A program made the translations under genes and the position numbers. From an unidentified bacterial endosymbiont (GTDB lineage Bacteria > Pseudomonadota > Gammaproteobacteria > Enterobacterales > Enterobacteriaceae): 64,000 nt of DNA. Where the stretch lies: the NCBI RefSeq assembly GCF_918797525.1, contig NZ_OU963893.1, positions 2,666,001 through 2,730,000 on the forward strand, written 5' to 3'. Below, one piece after another: positions 55,134 to 64,000 of the stretch (position 1 is its first letter; every line of letters starts with the position of its first letter). Below the pieces are notes generated by a model. It worked only from the letters and a program-made list of their open reading frames with translations, made no database searches and was not told the DNA's origin.

Positions 55134-55304
55134 TTATTGTTTTTTGGGTTCGTCTTCTGCGAACACATCAATAAAAGCTTGCTGCTGAGCCGTCAGTTTC
55201 CACGACGCAGGAACTGCCGTCGCTGGAGCTTTGCGCGCTTTGTGAGCAGTGTCATGATGTTGACACATTTTTTTAACCGATTCTGACCGTAACGTCACTG
55301 CCAT
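55134..55304 (-). CDS. yciX: YciX-like small protein
   Basis: 56 residues (AVTLRSESVKKMCQHHDTAH, then WKLTAQQQAFIDVF). It lies at the yciX place between acnA and cysB and starts 2 bases after the ymiA stop, so the two are coupled. Function unknown. Confidence 0.75.
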   Translation of the reverse strand: MAVTLRSESVKKMCQHHDTAHKARKAPATAVPASWKLTAQQQAFIDVFAEDEPKKQ

Positions 55305-55306
55305 AG

Positions 55307-55435
55307 TTAACCCCAATAGTTCCAGGCCAGGAGAGCAACAACCGCCCAGAACAAGGCGGAGACAAGAAAGACCGCCAACCAGGCTTTACGCTTAAGCGCA
55401 GGATCCCTTTGCGATTCTTCACTTCCTGTAGGCAT
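55307..55435 (-). CDS. ymiA: YmiA small membrane protein
   Basis: 42 residues with a polar head (DPALKRKAWLAVF) and a single membrane span (LVSALFWAVVALLAW), matching E. coli YmiA. It lies directly upstream of yciX. Function unknown. Confidence 0.8.
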   Translation of the reverse strand: MPTGSEESQRDPALKRKAWLAVFLVSALFWAVVALLAWNYWG

Positions 55436-55749
55436 TGCTAACCTCTTACAATCGATATCACTTATCATTTTCAGACCAAACAATTGGTAAAATTAATCAT
55501 CTGTTGAGATAAATCCTAAAGAAACTTTAGCCGAAAAGCCAGTGAATTTACGCATCTTTCCCCGGGAAATATTCATTCTTTTGACCAGAAATAAATATTT
55601 GGAAAGAATTATTTGCGCACCCGCAATTTAGTTTCTACTTTTGTCGCAAATTTGCGACAGTAAAGCCGCAAACAGTAAAGGGGTAATGGCAATTGATGTC
55701 AGCGAAGTGCAGATGATGATAATTCTGATTTAGTTTTGAGAGAATATTT
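55436..55749. other. Intergenic region between ymiA and cysB
   Basis: About 310 bases, AT-rich, with no convincing gene. It probably holds the ymiA-yciX promoter. A short palindrome (GCAAATTTGC, 55638-55648) is visible but I cannot assign a regulator. Confidence 0.5.
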
Positions 55750-55777
55750 CGGTATCTTTCCGAAAAGAAAGATACCG
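55750..55777 (-). terminator. cysB terminator
   Basis: Perfect 11-bp stem CGGTATCTTTC / GAAAGATACCG with a 6-base loop just after the cysB stop. Confidence 0.85.
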
Positions 55778-55784
55778 GGAGGGA

Positions 55785-56774
<990 letters not shown>

Positions 56775-56890
56775 TTAGCGCACGCGGTCATCGCTTAAGA
56801 CGATTTAATAATAAGAAAGGGGTTAACTATAACTACTATATCATTTACAGCCTGCCTGTATAGTACGGAACAAAAAATAATAACGACGCA

Positions 56891-56922
56891 ATAAAAAGGG
56901 CCGGAATTCCGACCCTTTAAAA
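56891..56922 (-). terminator. topA terminator
   Basis: AAAGGGTCGG / CCGGCCCTTT-type stem followed by T-rich sequence on the minus strand, downstream of topA. Confidence 0.8.
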
Positions 56923-56943
56923 GTAAGTTGTGGTAAGTGAAGA

Positions 56944-59541
56944 TTATTTCTTTCCTTCAACCCATTTACCGTCGACGAACAACGCTGACCAACCGGTCGC
57001 CTTACCGTCTTTCTCAGAGGCGACATACTGCTGCTTCGTTTTACGGCTGAAACGTACCACGGCTTTGTTACCTTCTGGATCCTGCTGCGGCGCATCGGCC
57101 AGGTAACGCAGTTTCTCCGGCAGACGATCGCGGAAACGATACAGCTCTTCCACCCGTGGGGCACGTGTTTCGCGCGATTTAGGAAACGTATTGGCAGCCA
57201 GGAATACCCCGGCAGCACCGTCACGCAGCACAAAGTAAGCGTCTGACTTCTCGCACTGAAGTTCTGGCAACGGAACCGGATCTTCTTTCGGCGGGGCCAC
57301 TTCGCCATTACGCAGAATTTTACGCGTGTTCTTACATTCGTCGTTGGTGCAGGCCATGTACTTTCCGAAGCGCCCCATTTTAAGGTGCATTTCAGAACCA
57401 CACTTCTCGCACTCTACAATCGGGCCATCATAGCCTTTAATGCGGAACTCACCCTCTTCGATTTCATAGCCATCGCAGGTCGGGTTATTACCACAGACAT
57501 GCAATTTCCGCTTTGGATCGATAAGGTAGCTGTCCATCGCCGTGCCGCACTTCTGGCAGCGACGTTTGGCGCGTAGCGCGTTAGTTTCGGCATCGTCACC
57601 TTCCAGCACGTTGAGAACTTCGTTCTCAGGTACCAGATTGATGGTGGTCTTGCAGCGCTCTTTCGGCGTAAGGGCATAACCAGAACAGCCAAGGAAAACG
57701 CCGGTGGTGGCGGTACGGATGCCCATTTTACGGCCGCAGGTTGGGCAGTCGATGCTGGTCAAAACCATCTGGTTCGGCAGCATGCCGCCCTCTTCAGGCT
57801 CTTTCCCGGCCTTATCCAGCTGGTTGGTAAAATCGCTGAAGAAGTTATCAAGTACTTTTTTCCACTCCGCCTGATGGCTGGCAACCTGGTCAAGGCTGTT
57901 TTCCATCTGCGCAGTGAAATCGTAGTTCATCAACTCACGGAAGTTGGCTTCCAGACGGTCGGTGACAATCTCACCCATTTTTTCGGCGTAAAAACGACGG
58001 TTTTCAACCCGGACGTAACCACGATCCTGAATGGTCGAAATGATCGACGCATAGGTAGACGGGCGGCCGATACCGCGTTTTTCCAGCTCTTTGACCAGTG
58101 ACGCTTCACTGAAGCGCGCAGGGGGTTTGGTGAAGTGCTGAGCGGGGATCAGATCGACCAGCGACAGCTCATCGCCTTTATTGACAGCGGGCAGGGTTCT
58201 GTCTTCATCACCCTTGCGAAGAGCAGGCATGACTTTAGTCCAGCCGTCGAAGCGCAGAATACGACCACGCGCCTTAAGACGGTATTCCCCTGCCCCGACG
58301 GTCAACGTCGTCGAATCGTATTTCGCAGGGGTCATCTGACAGGCGACAAACTGACGCCAGATCAGCTGATACAACTTCTGAGCGTCCGCTTCCATATCTT
58401 TCAGGGACTCAGCCAGTACCGAGACGTCAGAAGGACGAATAGCTTCGTGCGCTTCCTGAGAGTTCTCTTTGCTGGCGTACTGATTTGCACCTTCCGGCAG
58501 GTATTTCTTACCGAAATTATCGCTAATATAGTCCCGCACCATGCTCACCGCGTCCTGGCTCAGGTTGGTAGAGTCAGTACGCATGTAGGTGATGTAGCCC
58601 GCTTCATACAAGCGCTGCGCCATCATCATGGTTTTTTTAACGCCATACCCCAGACGGGTGCTTGCCGCCTGTTGCAGGGTCGAGGTAATGAACGGCGCGC
58701 CGGGCTTGCTGCTGGTCGGCTTATCTTCGCGTTCCAGCACCTGATAGCGCGCTTTTTCCAGCAAGGCCACGGCGGCCATAGTCTGGTCACGATTTTCAGG
58801 GCGGAAAGGTTTGTCGTTATGGTGACTGACCTGCAGCGGTAAAGCTTCGCCCCCCGGCGTGGTGACATTGGCATCGACTTCCCAGAACTCTTCCGGAACG
58901 AAGGCTTTAATGTCACGCTCACGCTCTACGACGAGACGCACAGCAACGGACTGTACACGGCCTGCAGACAGGCCACGAGCCACCTTTTTCCACAGCAGCG
59001 GCGAAACCATGTAGCCAACAACACGGTCCATAAAGCGGCGTGCCTGCTGCGCGTTCACACGGTCAATGTTCAGTTCGCCCGGCTTCTCAAACGCCTGACG
59101 AATCGCATTCCTGGTAATTTCGTTAAACACCACACGGCTATAGCGTGTCTCATCCCCGCCGATCACTTCCCGCAGGTGCCATGCAATGGCCTCCCCTTCG
59201 CGGTCAAGGTCGGTTGCGAGATAGATGTGGTCTGCTTTCTCAGCAAGCTGCTTCAGCTCGTTAACGACTTTCTCTTTCCCGGGCAGCACTTCATACTGTG
59301 CATCCCAGTTATGCCATGGGTTAACACCCATACGGTTGACAAGCGCGCTACGTTCATCCTTTTTAGGCTTTTTGGCCCCTTTGGTGGAGGTAGAGTCTGC
59401 GCTCTTTTTGCTGGCTGAGCCACTGGTCGGCAAATCTCGGATGTGACCAACGCTGGATTTAACCACGAAGTCATTACCCAGGTACTTATTGATCGTTTTG
59501 GCTTTTGCCGGGGACTCAACGATGACGAGAGCTTTACCCAT
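56944..59541 (-). CDS. topA: DNA topoisomerase I
   Basis: 865 residues from [13 protein letters not shown], the E. coli length. Relaxes negative supercoils. TOPRIM domain (about 1-150), active-site Tyr in YMRTDSTN (about 319), and C-terminal zinc fingers ([27 protein letters not shown]). RBS AAAGGTGA before the ATG. Confidence 0.98.
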   Translation of the reverse strand: MGKALVIVESPAKAKTINKYLGNDFVVKSSVGHIRDLPTSGSASKKSADSTSTKGAKKPKKDERSALVNRMGVNPWHNWDAQYEVLPGKEKVVNELKQLAEKADHIYLATDLDREGEAIAWHLREVIGGDETRYSRVVFNEITRNAIRQAFEKPGELNIDRVNAQQARRFMDRVVGYMVSPLLWKKVARGLSAGRVQSVAVRLVVERERDIKAFVPEEFWEVDANVTTPGGEALPLQVSHHNDKPFRPENRDQTMAAVALLEKARYQVLEREDKPTSSKPGAPFITSTLQQAASTRLGYGVKKTMMMAQRLYEAGYITYMRTDSTNLSQDAVSMVRDYISDNFGKKYLPEGANQYASKENSQEAHEAIRPSDVSVLAESLKDMEADAQKLYQLIWRQFVACQMTPAKYDSTTLTVGAGEYRLKARGRILRFDGWTKVMPALRKGDEDRTLPAVNKGDELSLVDLIPAQHFTKPPARFSEASLVKELEKRGIGRPSTYASIISTIQDRGYVRVENRRFYAEKMGEIVTDRLEANFRELMNYDFTAQMENSLDQVASHQAEWKKVLDNFFSDFTNQLDKAGKEPEEGGMLPNQMVLTSIDCPTCGRKMGIRTATTGVFLGCSGYALTPKERCKTTINLVPENEVLNVLEGDDAETNALRAKRRCQKCGTAMDSYLIDPKRKLHVCGNNPTCDGYEIEEGEFRIKGYDGPIVECEKCGSEMHLKMGRFGKYMACTNDECKNTRKILRNGEVAPPKEDPVPLPELQCEKSDAYFVLRDGAAGVFLAANTFPKSRETRAPRVEELYRFRDRLPEKLRYLADAPQQDPEGNKAVVRFSRKTKQQYVASEKDGKATGWSALFVDGKWVEGKK

Positions 59542-59939
59542 ATTCACCTTTACCTAATTTAATTCTTCCAGGAATACGCCGCACGTTGATTTCCCTTCCG
59601 CTGACGACGAGCCATTGATATGGCGATCGCGTCAGGGGATATCAACCCCATTGTTTTACCGGACGTCAGACAGAGTACATCCAGGTCATTGAGTTATCGG
59701 GCATTTTTTCACACCCAATCTAATTCGTGACGAATCCCCGGTCGAATGTCAAGCAATTCTGTTGCCAGAATGACGAAAGCGCACACTGTACCTGATAAAA
59801 TTCGTTACGCAACTTTATTAGCATGCAAAAGCAAATCCCGCCAGCCAGCGGACGATGCCTTATCCCCTCAGGATACAGGGAAAATTTGCCCCGAAAGCGC
59901 GCCCGGCGTAGACTATTGCCACTGTTTAAGGAGTGGATT
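59542..59939. other. topA - yciN intergenic region
   Basis: About 400 bases between divergent genes, no gene seen. In E. coli the topA leader carries several sigma promoters and Fis sites; such elements are expected here but I did not map them. Confidence 0.6.
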
Positions 59940-60191
59940 ATGCAGACGACGACCCAACCTATTGACCGAGCTTCTCTGCTCATCGAAGCAAACGCACTGA
60001 TTCGCAACCATGAAGACACCCTTGCGGGTATTGAAGCCACCGGTGTTGAGCAACGTAACGGCGTGCTGGTTTTCAGCGGCGAGTATTATCTGGATGAGCA
60101 GGGTTTGCCTACGCCGAAAAGCACCGCCGTGTTTAATATGTTTAAATACCTGGCGCATACGCTTTCTGAGAAATATCACCTGGTCGATTAA
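59940..60191 (+). CDS. yciN: YciN, DUF2498 family
   Basis: 83 residues ([20 protein letters not shown] and [15 protein letters not shown]), matching E. coli YciN. Strong RBS AAGGAG before the ATG. Small soluble protein, function unknown. Confidence 0.93.
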   Translation: MQTTTQPIDRASLLIEANALIRNHEDTLAGIEATGVEQRNGVLVFSGEYYLDEQGLPTPKSTAVFNMFKYLAHTLSEKYHLVD

Positions 60192-60194
60192 GCT

Positions 60195-60222
60195 AAAACG
60201 CGAGGCAAATGCCTCGCGTTTT
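60195..60222. terminator. Bidirectional terminator yciN / sohB
   Basis: Perfect 12-bp stem AAAACGCGAGGC / GCCTCGCGTTTT with a 4-base loop. Confidence 0.92.
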
Positions 60223-60225
60223 GGT

Positions 60226-61272
60226 TTACAGCAGCGGCTTCTGGCCGCGTTGCAGCCAGCGTAACAGCAGCCGGTCCACGCTCTCTGCGGCACTGTTGGT
60301 AAAGCGGTCAAGCAGTCGCTTACGCTGTGCAAAACGTACACCGACCAGTTCGCGACCTTCCATCAGGTTCAACAGCAGGTCATCGCTGGTACCCACTTCG
60401 TCCACCAGCCCCTTCTCTTGCGCCTGAATACCGTACCAGTGCTCACCTGTAGCCACCCGGTCGATATCAAGCGTGGGTCGCATGCGATGCACAAAATCTT
60501 TGAAGAGATGTTGCGTTTCGTTTAACTCTTCGCGGAACTTCTGACGTCCCTCTTCCGTGTTCTCGCCCAGAAGCGTCAAAGTACGTTTATATTGCCCAGC
60601 GGTGTGGAGCTCAATATCGATCTCTTTGTTTTTCAGGAAACGGTTGAAGTTCGGAATTTGCGCGACCACGCCAATCGAGCCGATGATGGAGAACGGTGCC
60701 GCAACGATTTTGTCTGCCACGCAGGCCATCATATAACCGCCGCTCGCCGCGACTTTATCTACCGCAACAGTCAGGGGGATCTGTTTCTCGCGCAGACGCT
60801 GCAACTGTGAAGCCGCCAGCCCGTAGCCGTGAACGACTCCGCCAGGGCTTTCAAGCCGCATCACCACCTGATCCTGCGGTTTTGCCACAGCAAGCACGGC
60901 CGTCACCTCTTCTCGTAGCGAGGTGACTTCATGCGCATCCATGCTGCCTTTAAAATCGAGCACATAAACGCGAGGTTTTGTTTCATCCTGCGGCGCATTC
61001 AGTCTGGCTTTTGCCTTTGCGGCTTTAGCCTCCTGCTTGTGCTTTTTCTTCTGTGCTTTCATCCACAGTTTTTGCTGATGGTTATCAAGCAGCGAAAGAG
61101 ACATCTCTTCCTGCATCTCTTTATACTGCTCACTCAGGCGGGTAATGCGTAACACGCCACGCTGACGCTTGCGCTGCGTCAGGTTAACAATCAGAACGGC
61201 AACCACCGCGATAGCAATGACAACCGTCGCGATTTTGGCCAAAAATAACCCATATTGAGAAAGTAACTCCAC
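60226..61272 (-). CDS. sohB: SohB, S49-family inner-membrane protease
   Basis: 348 residues from the second GTG (RBS AAGGTGG), fitting the E. coli length of 349; a GTG 3 codons earlier is possible. N-terminal signal anchor (about 10-32), basic coiled-coil segment with Lys-rich repeat (QKKKHKQEAKAAKAK), and protease domain with the catalytic Ser in KVAASGGYM. Confidence 0.95.
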   Translation of the reverse strand: MELLSQYGLFLAKIATVVIAIAVVAVLIVNLTQRKRQRGVLRITRLSEQYKEMQEEMSLSLLDNHQQKLWMKAQKKKHKQEAKAAKAKARLNAPQDETKPRVYVLDFKGSMDAHEVTSLREEVTAVLAVAKPQDQVVMRLESPGGVVHGYGLAASQLQRLREKQIPLTVAVDKVAASGGYMMACVADKIVAAPFSIIGSIGVVAQIPNFNRFLKNKEIDIELHTAGQYKRTLTLLGENTEEGRQKFREELNETQHLFKDFVHRMRPTLDIDRVATGEHWYGIQAQEKGLVDEVGTSDDLLLNLMEGRELVGVRFAQRKRLLDRFTNSAAESVDRLLLRWLQRGQKPLL

Positions 61273-61525
61273 GCGTTCCACCTTGATTTAACCACGTCTC
61301 TTTGATGCCAGTGTACAACAGCCCTGCTCAGACGTCTCGCGCATGACACGCCCTCTGCGAGCCGCCTTCAGAAATGCCGCCGATTTGGGTTTAAATATTT
61401 GCAAAATGTTAATTACGCCGCTTTGCGTCCTGTAGACTGATTGAATTCTCATGTTTTTTCGGGCATAAACCGGAAAAGTCATAAAAGAAGGCGCAATCGC
61501 GCCCTTGTGCGCCAGAGGAGCCACC

Positions 61526-62287
61526 GTGCATTATCAACCACAAAAAAATCTGCTGCAGAATCGCATCATTCTTGTTACCGGCGCCAGCGCCGGGATTGGT
61601 CGCGAGGCGGCCCTGACTTACGCAAAGTATGGCGCGAACGTCATTCTGCTTGGTCGTAACGAAGAACAATTAAACGATGTTGCCCTGGAGATCCTCGCTG
61701 CAGGCGGTATCGCTACCCGCTGGTATATGCTCGATTTGCTTACCTGCACCCCGGCTACCTGTCAGGAACTGGCTCAACGCATTAGCACCCACTACCCACG
61801 TCTGGATGGTGTATTGCACAATGCCGGGCTGCTGGGGGACGTTTGTCCGATGGATCAACAAGACCCTGAAATCTGGCAGCAGGTCATGCAGGTCAACATT
61901 AATGGGACTTTTTTCCTGACCCAGGCATTGCTTCCTTTATTGCTGAACGCCGAATCGGGTTCATTGATTTTCACCTCCTCCAGCGTGGGCCGCGAAGGAC
62001 GCGCAAACTGGGGGGCTTATGCCGTCTCGAAATTTGCCACCGAAGGAATGATGCAGGTACTGGCGGACGAATATCAACACCGTCACCTGCGCGTAAACTG
62101 CATTAACCCGGGCGGAACGCGCACTAAAATGCGCGCCAGCGCCTTTCCGACAGAAGACCCGGATAAGCTAAAAACACCGGCAGACATCATGCCGCTCTAT
62201 CTTTGGCTGATGGGCGACGACAGTCGTCGTAAGACAGGGATGACCTTTGATGCCCAGCCGGGGCGCAAGCCGGGGATTTCTCAATGA
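61526..62287 (+). CDS. yciK: YciK, SDR-family oxidoreductase
   Basis: 253 residues starting GTG (RBS GAGGAG); a longer frame starts 7 codons up. Classical short-chain dehydrogenase: TGASAGIG cofactor loop, YAVSK active site. Substrate unknown. Coupled to btuR by ATGA. Confidence 0.95.
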   Translation: MHYQPQKNLLQNRIILVTGASAGIGREAALTYAKYGANVILLGRNEEQLNDVALEILAAGGIATRWYMLDLLTCTPATCQELAQRISTHYPRLDGVLHNAGLLGDVCPMDQQDPEIWQQVMQVNINGTFFLTQALLPLLLNAESGSLIFTSSSVGREGRANWGAYAVSKFATEGMMQVLADEYQHRHLRVNCINPGGTRTKMRASAFPTEDPDKLKTPADIMPLYLWLMGDDSRRKTGMTFDAQPGRKPGISQ

Positions 62288-62874
62288 GTGAAGAACGTCA
62301 CCAACAACGCCAGCAGCGTCTGAAAGAACAGGTTGCCGCCCGCGTAGCGGCAGCTCAGGACGAACGCGGGATCCTCATCGTGTTTACCGGCAACGGCAAA
62401 GGCAAAACCACTGCCGCATTTGGTACTGCCACCCGTGCCGTGGGCCACGGGCAGAAAGTGGGAGTTATTCAGTTTATCAAAGGTGAATGGCCGAACGGCG
62501 AACGTAATTTACTGGAGCCGCATGGCGTTGAGTTTCAGGTGATGGCTACCGGGTTTACGTGGGACACTCAGAACCGGGAAACGGATACCGCGGCGTGCAT
62601 GGCCGTCTGGGAACATGCCCGGCGCATGCTGACTGACCCAACGCTGTCGATGGTGCTGCTGGATGAGATAACCTATATGGTGGCCTATGACTATCTGCCA
62701 CTTGCAGCGGTACTGGAGGCGTTAAAAAACCGTCCTTCGCATCAGACGGTGATTGTCACCGGGCGCAGCTGCCATCGGGATATTCTGGCGTTTGCAGATA
62801 CCGTCAGCGAACTGCGTCCGGTTAAACATGCCTTTGATGCCGGGATAAAAGCGCAAATCGGCATTGATTACTGA
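62284..62874 (+). CDS. btuR: Cob(I)yrinic acid a,c-diamide adenosyltransferase
   Basis: 196 residues, the E. coli length. Transfers the adenosyl group of ATP to corrinoid Co(I). P-loop GNGKGKTT and the ending FDAGIKAQIGIDY. The start overlaps the yciK stop. Confidence 0.97.
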   Translation: MSEERHQQRQQRLKEQVAARVAAAQDERGILIVFTGNGKGKTTAAFGTATRAVGHGQKVGVIQFIKGEWPNGERNLLEPHGVEFQVMATGFTWDTQNRETDTAACMAVWEHARRMLTDPTLSMVLLDEITYMVAYDYLPLAAVLEALKNRPSHQTVIVTGRSCHRDILAFADTVSELRPVKHAFDAGIKAQIGIDY

Positions 62875-62881
62875 CATAAAA

Positions 62882-62902
62882 GCCCGGATTTAGGTACCGG
62901 GC
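62882..62902. terminator. Bidirectional terminator btuR / rluB
   Basis: GCCCGG / CCGGGC stem with a 9-base loop and a T-rich tract, between convergent genes. Confidence 0.85.
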
Positions 62903-62910
62903 TATTATTT

Positions 62911-63786
62911 TTAACCGTTGTTATTACGGTTGCCCGAGCGGCGATTGCCGCTCACTTGGCTGTGACGCTTCACGGCACGGCGGATCTGGTTGGCCTTCAT
63001 GCGACGTCTGTCTTTCTCAACCGCAACTTTGGAGGAGGTTTCTGGTTTCAGTTCAACCAGCTCGCGAAGATAGTTGGTCTGTGTCAGATCCAGCTCGGTA
63101 TAACCGCCGCGCGGCAAACCTTTTGGCAGCAGGATATCACCATAACGCACACGGATCAGGCGGCTTACCTGTACGCCAACCGCTTCCCACAGACGGCGTA
63201 CTTCACGGTTGCGGCCTTCGGTCAACGTAACGTTATACCACTGGTTGATCCCTTCGCCACCGGTAAATTTGATGGTTTTGAACGCCGCAGGGCCGTCTTC
63301 CAGCTGAACGCCACGCGACAAATCACGCAGCTTTTTCTCATCAACTTCGCCAAACACGCGCACGGCATATTCACGCTCGACTTCACGGCTTGGGTGCATC
63401 AGGCGGTTTGCCAGTTCACCGTCGGTGGTAAACAGCAGCAGACCGCAGGTATTCACATCCAGACGGCCTACGGCAATCCAGCGTGCGCCACGCAGCTTAG
63501 GCAGGCGGTCAAACACTGTCGGACGCCCTTCAGGGTCGTTGCGGGTGCAGAGCTCGCCTTCAGGCTTGTAATACGCCAGTACGCGGCAGATCTGCTCTGC
63601 AGATTCCTTAACCGAAATAAGGTGTCCGTCGATACGGATCTTCAATCCCGGAACAATTTCAACGCGATCGCCCAACGTGGAGACTTTGCCGTCCACACTC
63701 ACGCGACCCGCTTCAATAATGGCTTCGATTTCACGACGTGAACCGTGGCCAGCTCGCGCCAGCACTTTTTGTAACTTCTCGCTCAT
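62911..63786 (-). CDS. rluB: 23S rRNA pseudouridine 2605 synthase
   Basis: 291 residues, the E. coli length. N-terminal S4 domain ([15 protein letters not shown]), catalytic Asp in [11 protein letters not shown], and a basic disordered tail. Modifies U2605 of 23S rRNA. Confidence 0.97.
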   Translation of the reverse strand: MSEKLQKVLARAGHGSRREIEAIIEAGRVSVDGKVSTLGDRVEIVPGLKIRIDGHLISVKESAEQICRVLAYYKPEGELCTRNDPEGRPTVFDRLPKLRGARWIAVGRLDVNTCGLLLFTTDGELANRLMHPSREVEREYAVRVFGEVDEKKLRDLSRGVQLEDGPAAFKTIKFTGGEGINQWYNVTLTEGRNREVRRLWEAVGVQVSRLIRVRYGDILLPKGLPRGGYTELDLTQTNYLRELVELKPETSSKVAVEKDRRRMKANQIRRAVKRHSQVSGNRRSGNRNNNG

Positions 63787-63886
63787 TGAGCTTCCTCAGG
63801 TGTCGCCTTCACAGGCGTCTGGTATACTTTCTAAAACAACGAGTTAGCTAAGATTAAAACCTAACTCACTGATCTGTAATAATTTC

Positions 63887-63997
63887 ATGGTACACAGCAT
63901 GGCAAACAACGTGTCACACACAATGATTCGTGGGGGCACATACTACACTAACTTTAGACTAAATGATTCAACAAGTTTTGTGCCCTTAAGTCTCTGA
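63887..63997 (+). CDS. Short ORF resembling the start of a tyrosine integrase
   Basis: 36 codons then a stop. The segment SHTMIRGGTYYTNFRLN resembles the arm-binding start of tyrosine recombinases (GGTYYxxxR). It ends with TGA four bases before the window edge, so it is either a truncated/frameshifted integrase or chance. A 7-bp inverted repeat (GAGTTAG / CTAACTC) lies at 63841-63867 upstream. Confidence 0.35.
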   Translation: MVHSMANNVSHTMIRGGTYYTNFRLNDSTSFVPLSL

Positions 63998-64000
63998 ACC

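Overview
The window is an enterobacterial chromosome segment, closest in gene order to Escherichia, Enterobacter and relatives. Positions 1 to about 38,594 belong to a lambdoid, siphovirus-type prophage whose far (tail-tip) end lies beyond the left edge. Positions 38,595 to 64,000 are host backbone in the order known from E. coli K-12: sapCDF, fabI, yciW, rnb, a pdeR remnant, yciZ, deoT, osmB, yciH, pyrF, lapB, lapA, pgpB, ribA, acnA, ymiC/yciX/ymiA, cysB, topA, yciN, sohB, yciK, btuR, rluB. Enterobacter, Leclercia or Lelliottia would fit, but the genus is an inference.

Prophage layout, from its integration end (right) to its tail end (left): a P4-family integrase converges on an AlpA-like excisionase; a rightward early operon carries recE, recT and small genes; a CI-like repressor and a Cro-like gene diverge across two palindromic operators; a leftward operon runs through a YdaT-like gene, replication proteins O and P, DUF1627 and DUF977 proteins, small accessory genes, DinI, DUF1367, RusA and antiterminator Q. 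A lambda-like late promoter follows Q, then the lysis cassette (pinholin, SAR endolysin, Rz/Rz1), terminase, portal, head and tail genes up to the tape measure protein.

The main accessory cargo is an AT-rich island (about 20.9-24.0 kb) on the strand opposite to the surrounding phage operon. It encodes a DNA methyltransferase (interrupted by a frameshift in an A8 run), a ParA-like P-loop ATPase and a SIR2-domain protein, closely spaced like an operon. I do not recognise this trio as a named system. It is the best candidate here for an uncharacterised anti-phage or superinfection-exclusion module. Beside it lie a 5'-truncated cytosine methylase and a pair of tiny hydrophobic ORFs with strong ribosome-binding sites that resemble type I toxins.

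Recoding and frameshifts recur. The major capsid gene ends next to an in-frame Ig-like domain reachable only by a -1 frameshift at a G5 run. The tail chaperone contains an A8 slippery run. acnA is broken by one extra base in a G6 run, and two small phage genes near 27.2-27.8 kb contain indels. Some may be sequence errors, since several sit in homopolymers.

The prophage sits exactly at the sapB-sapC gene overlap. This separates sapCDF from the upstream sapA/sapB promoter and leaves only the last codons of sapB at the junction.
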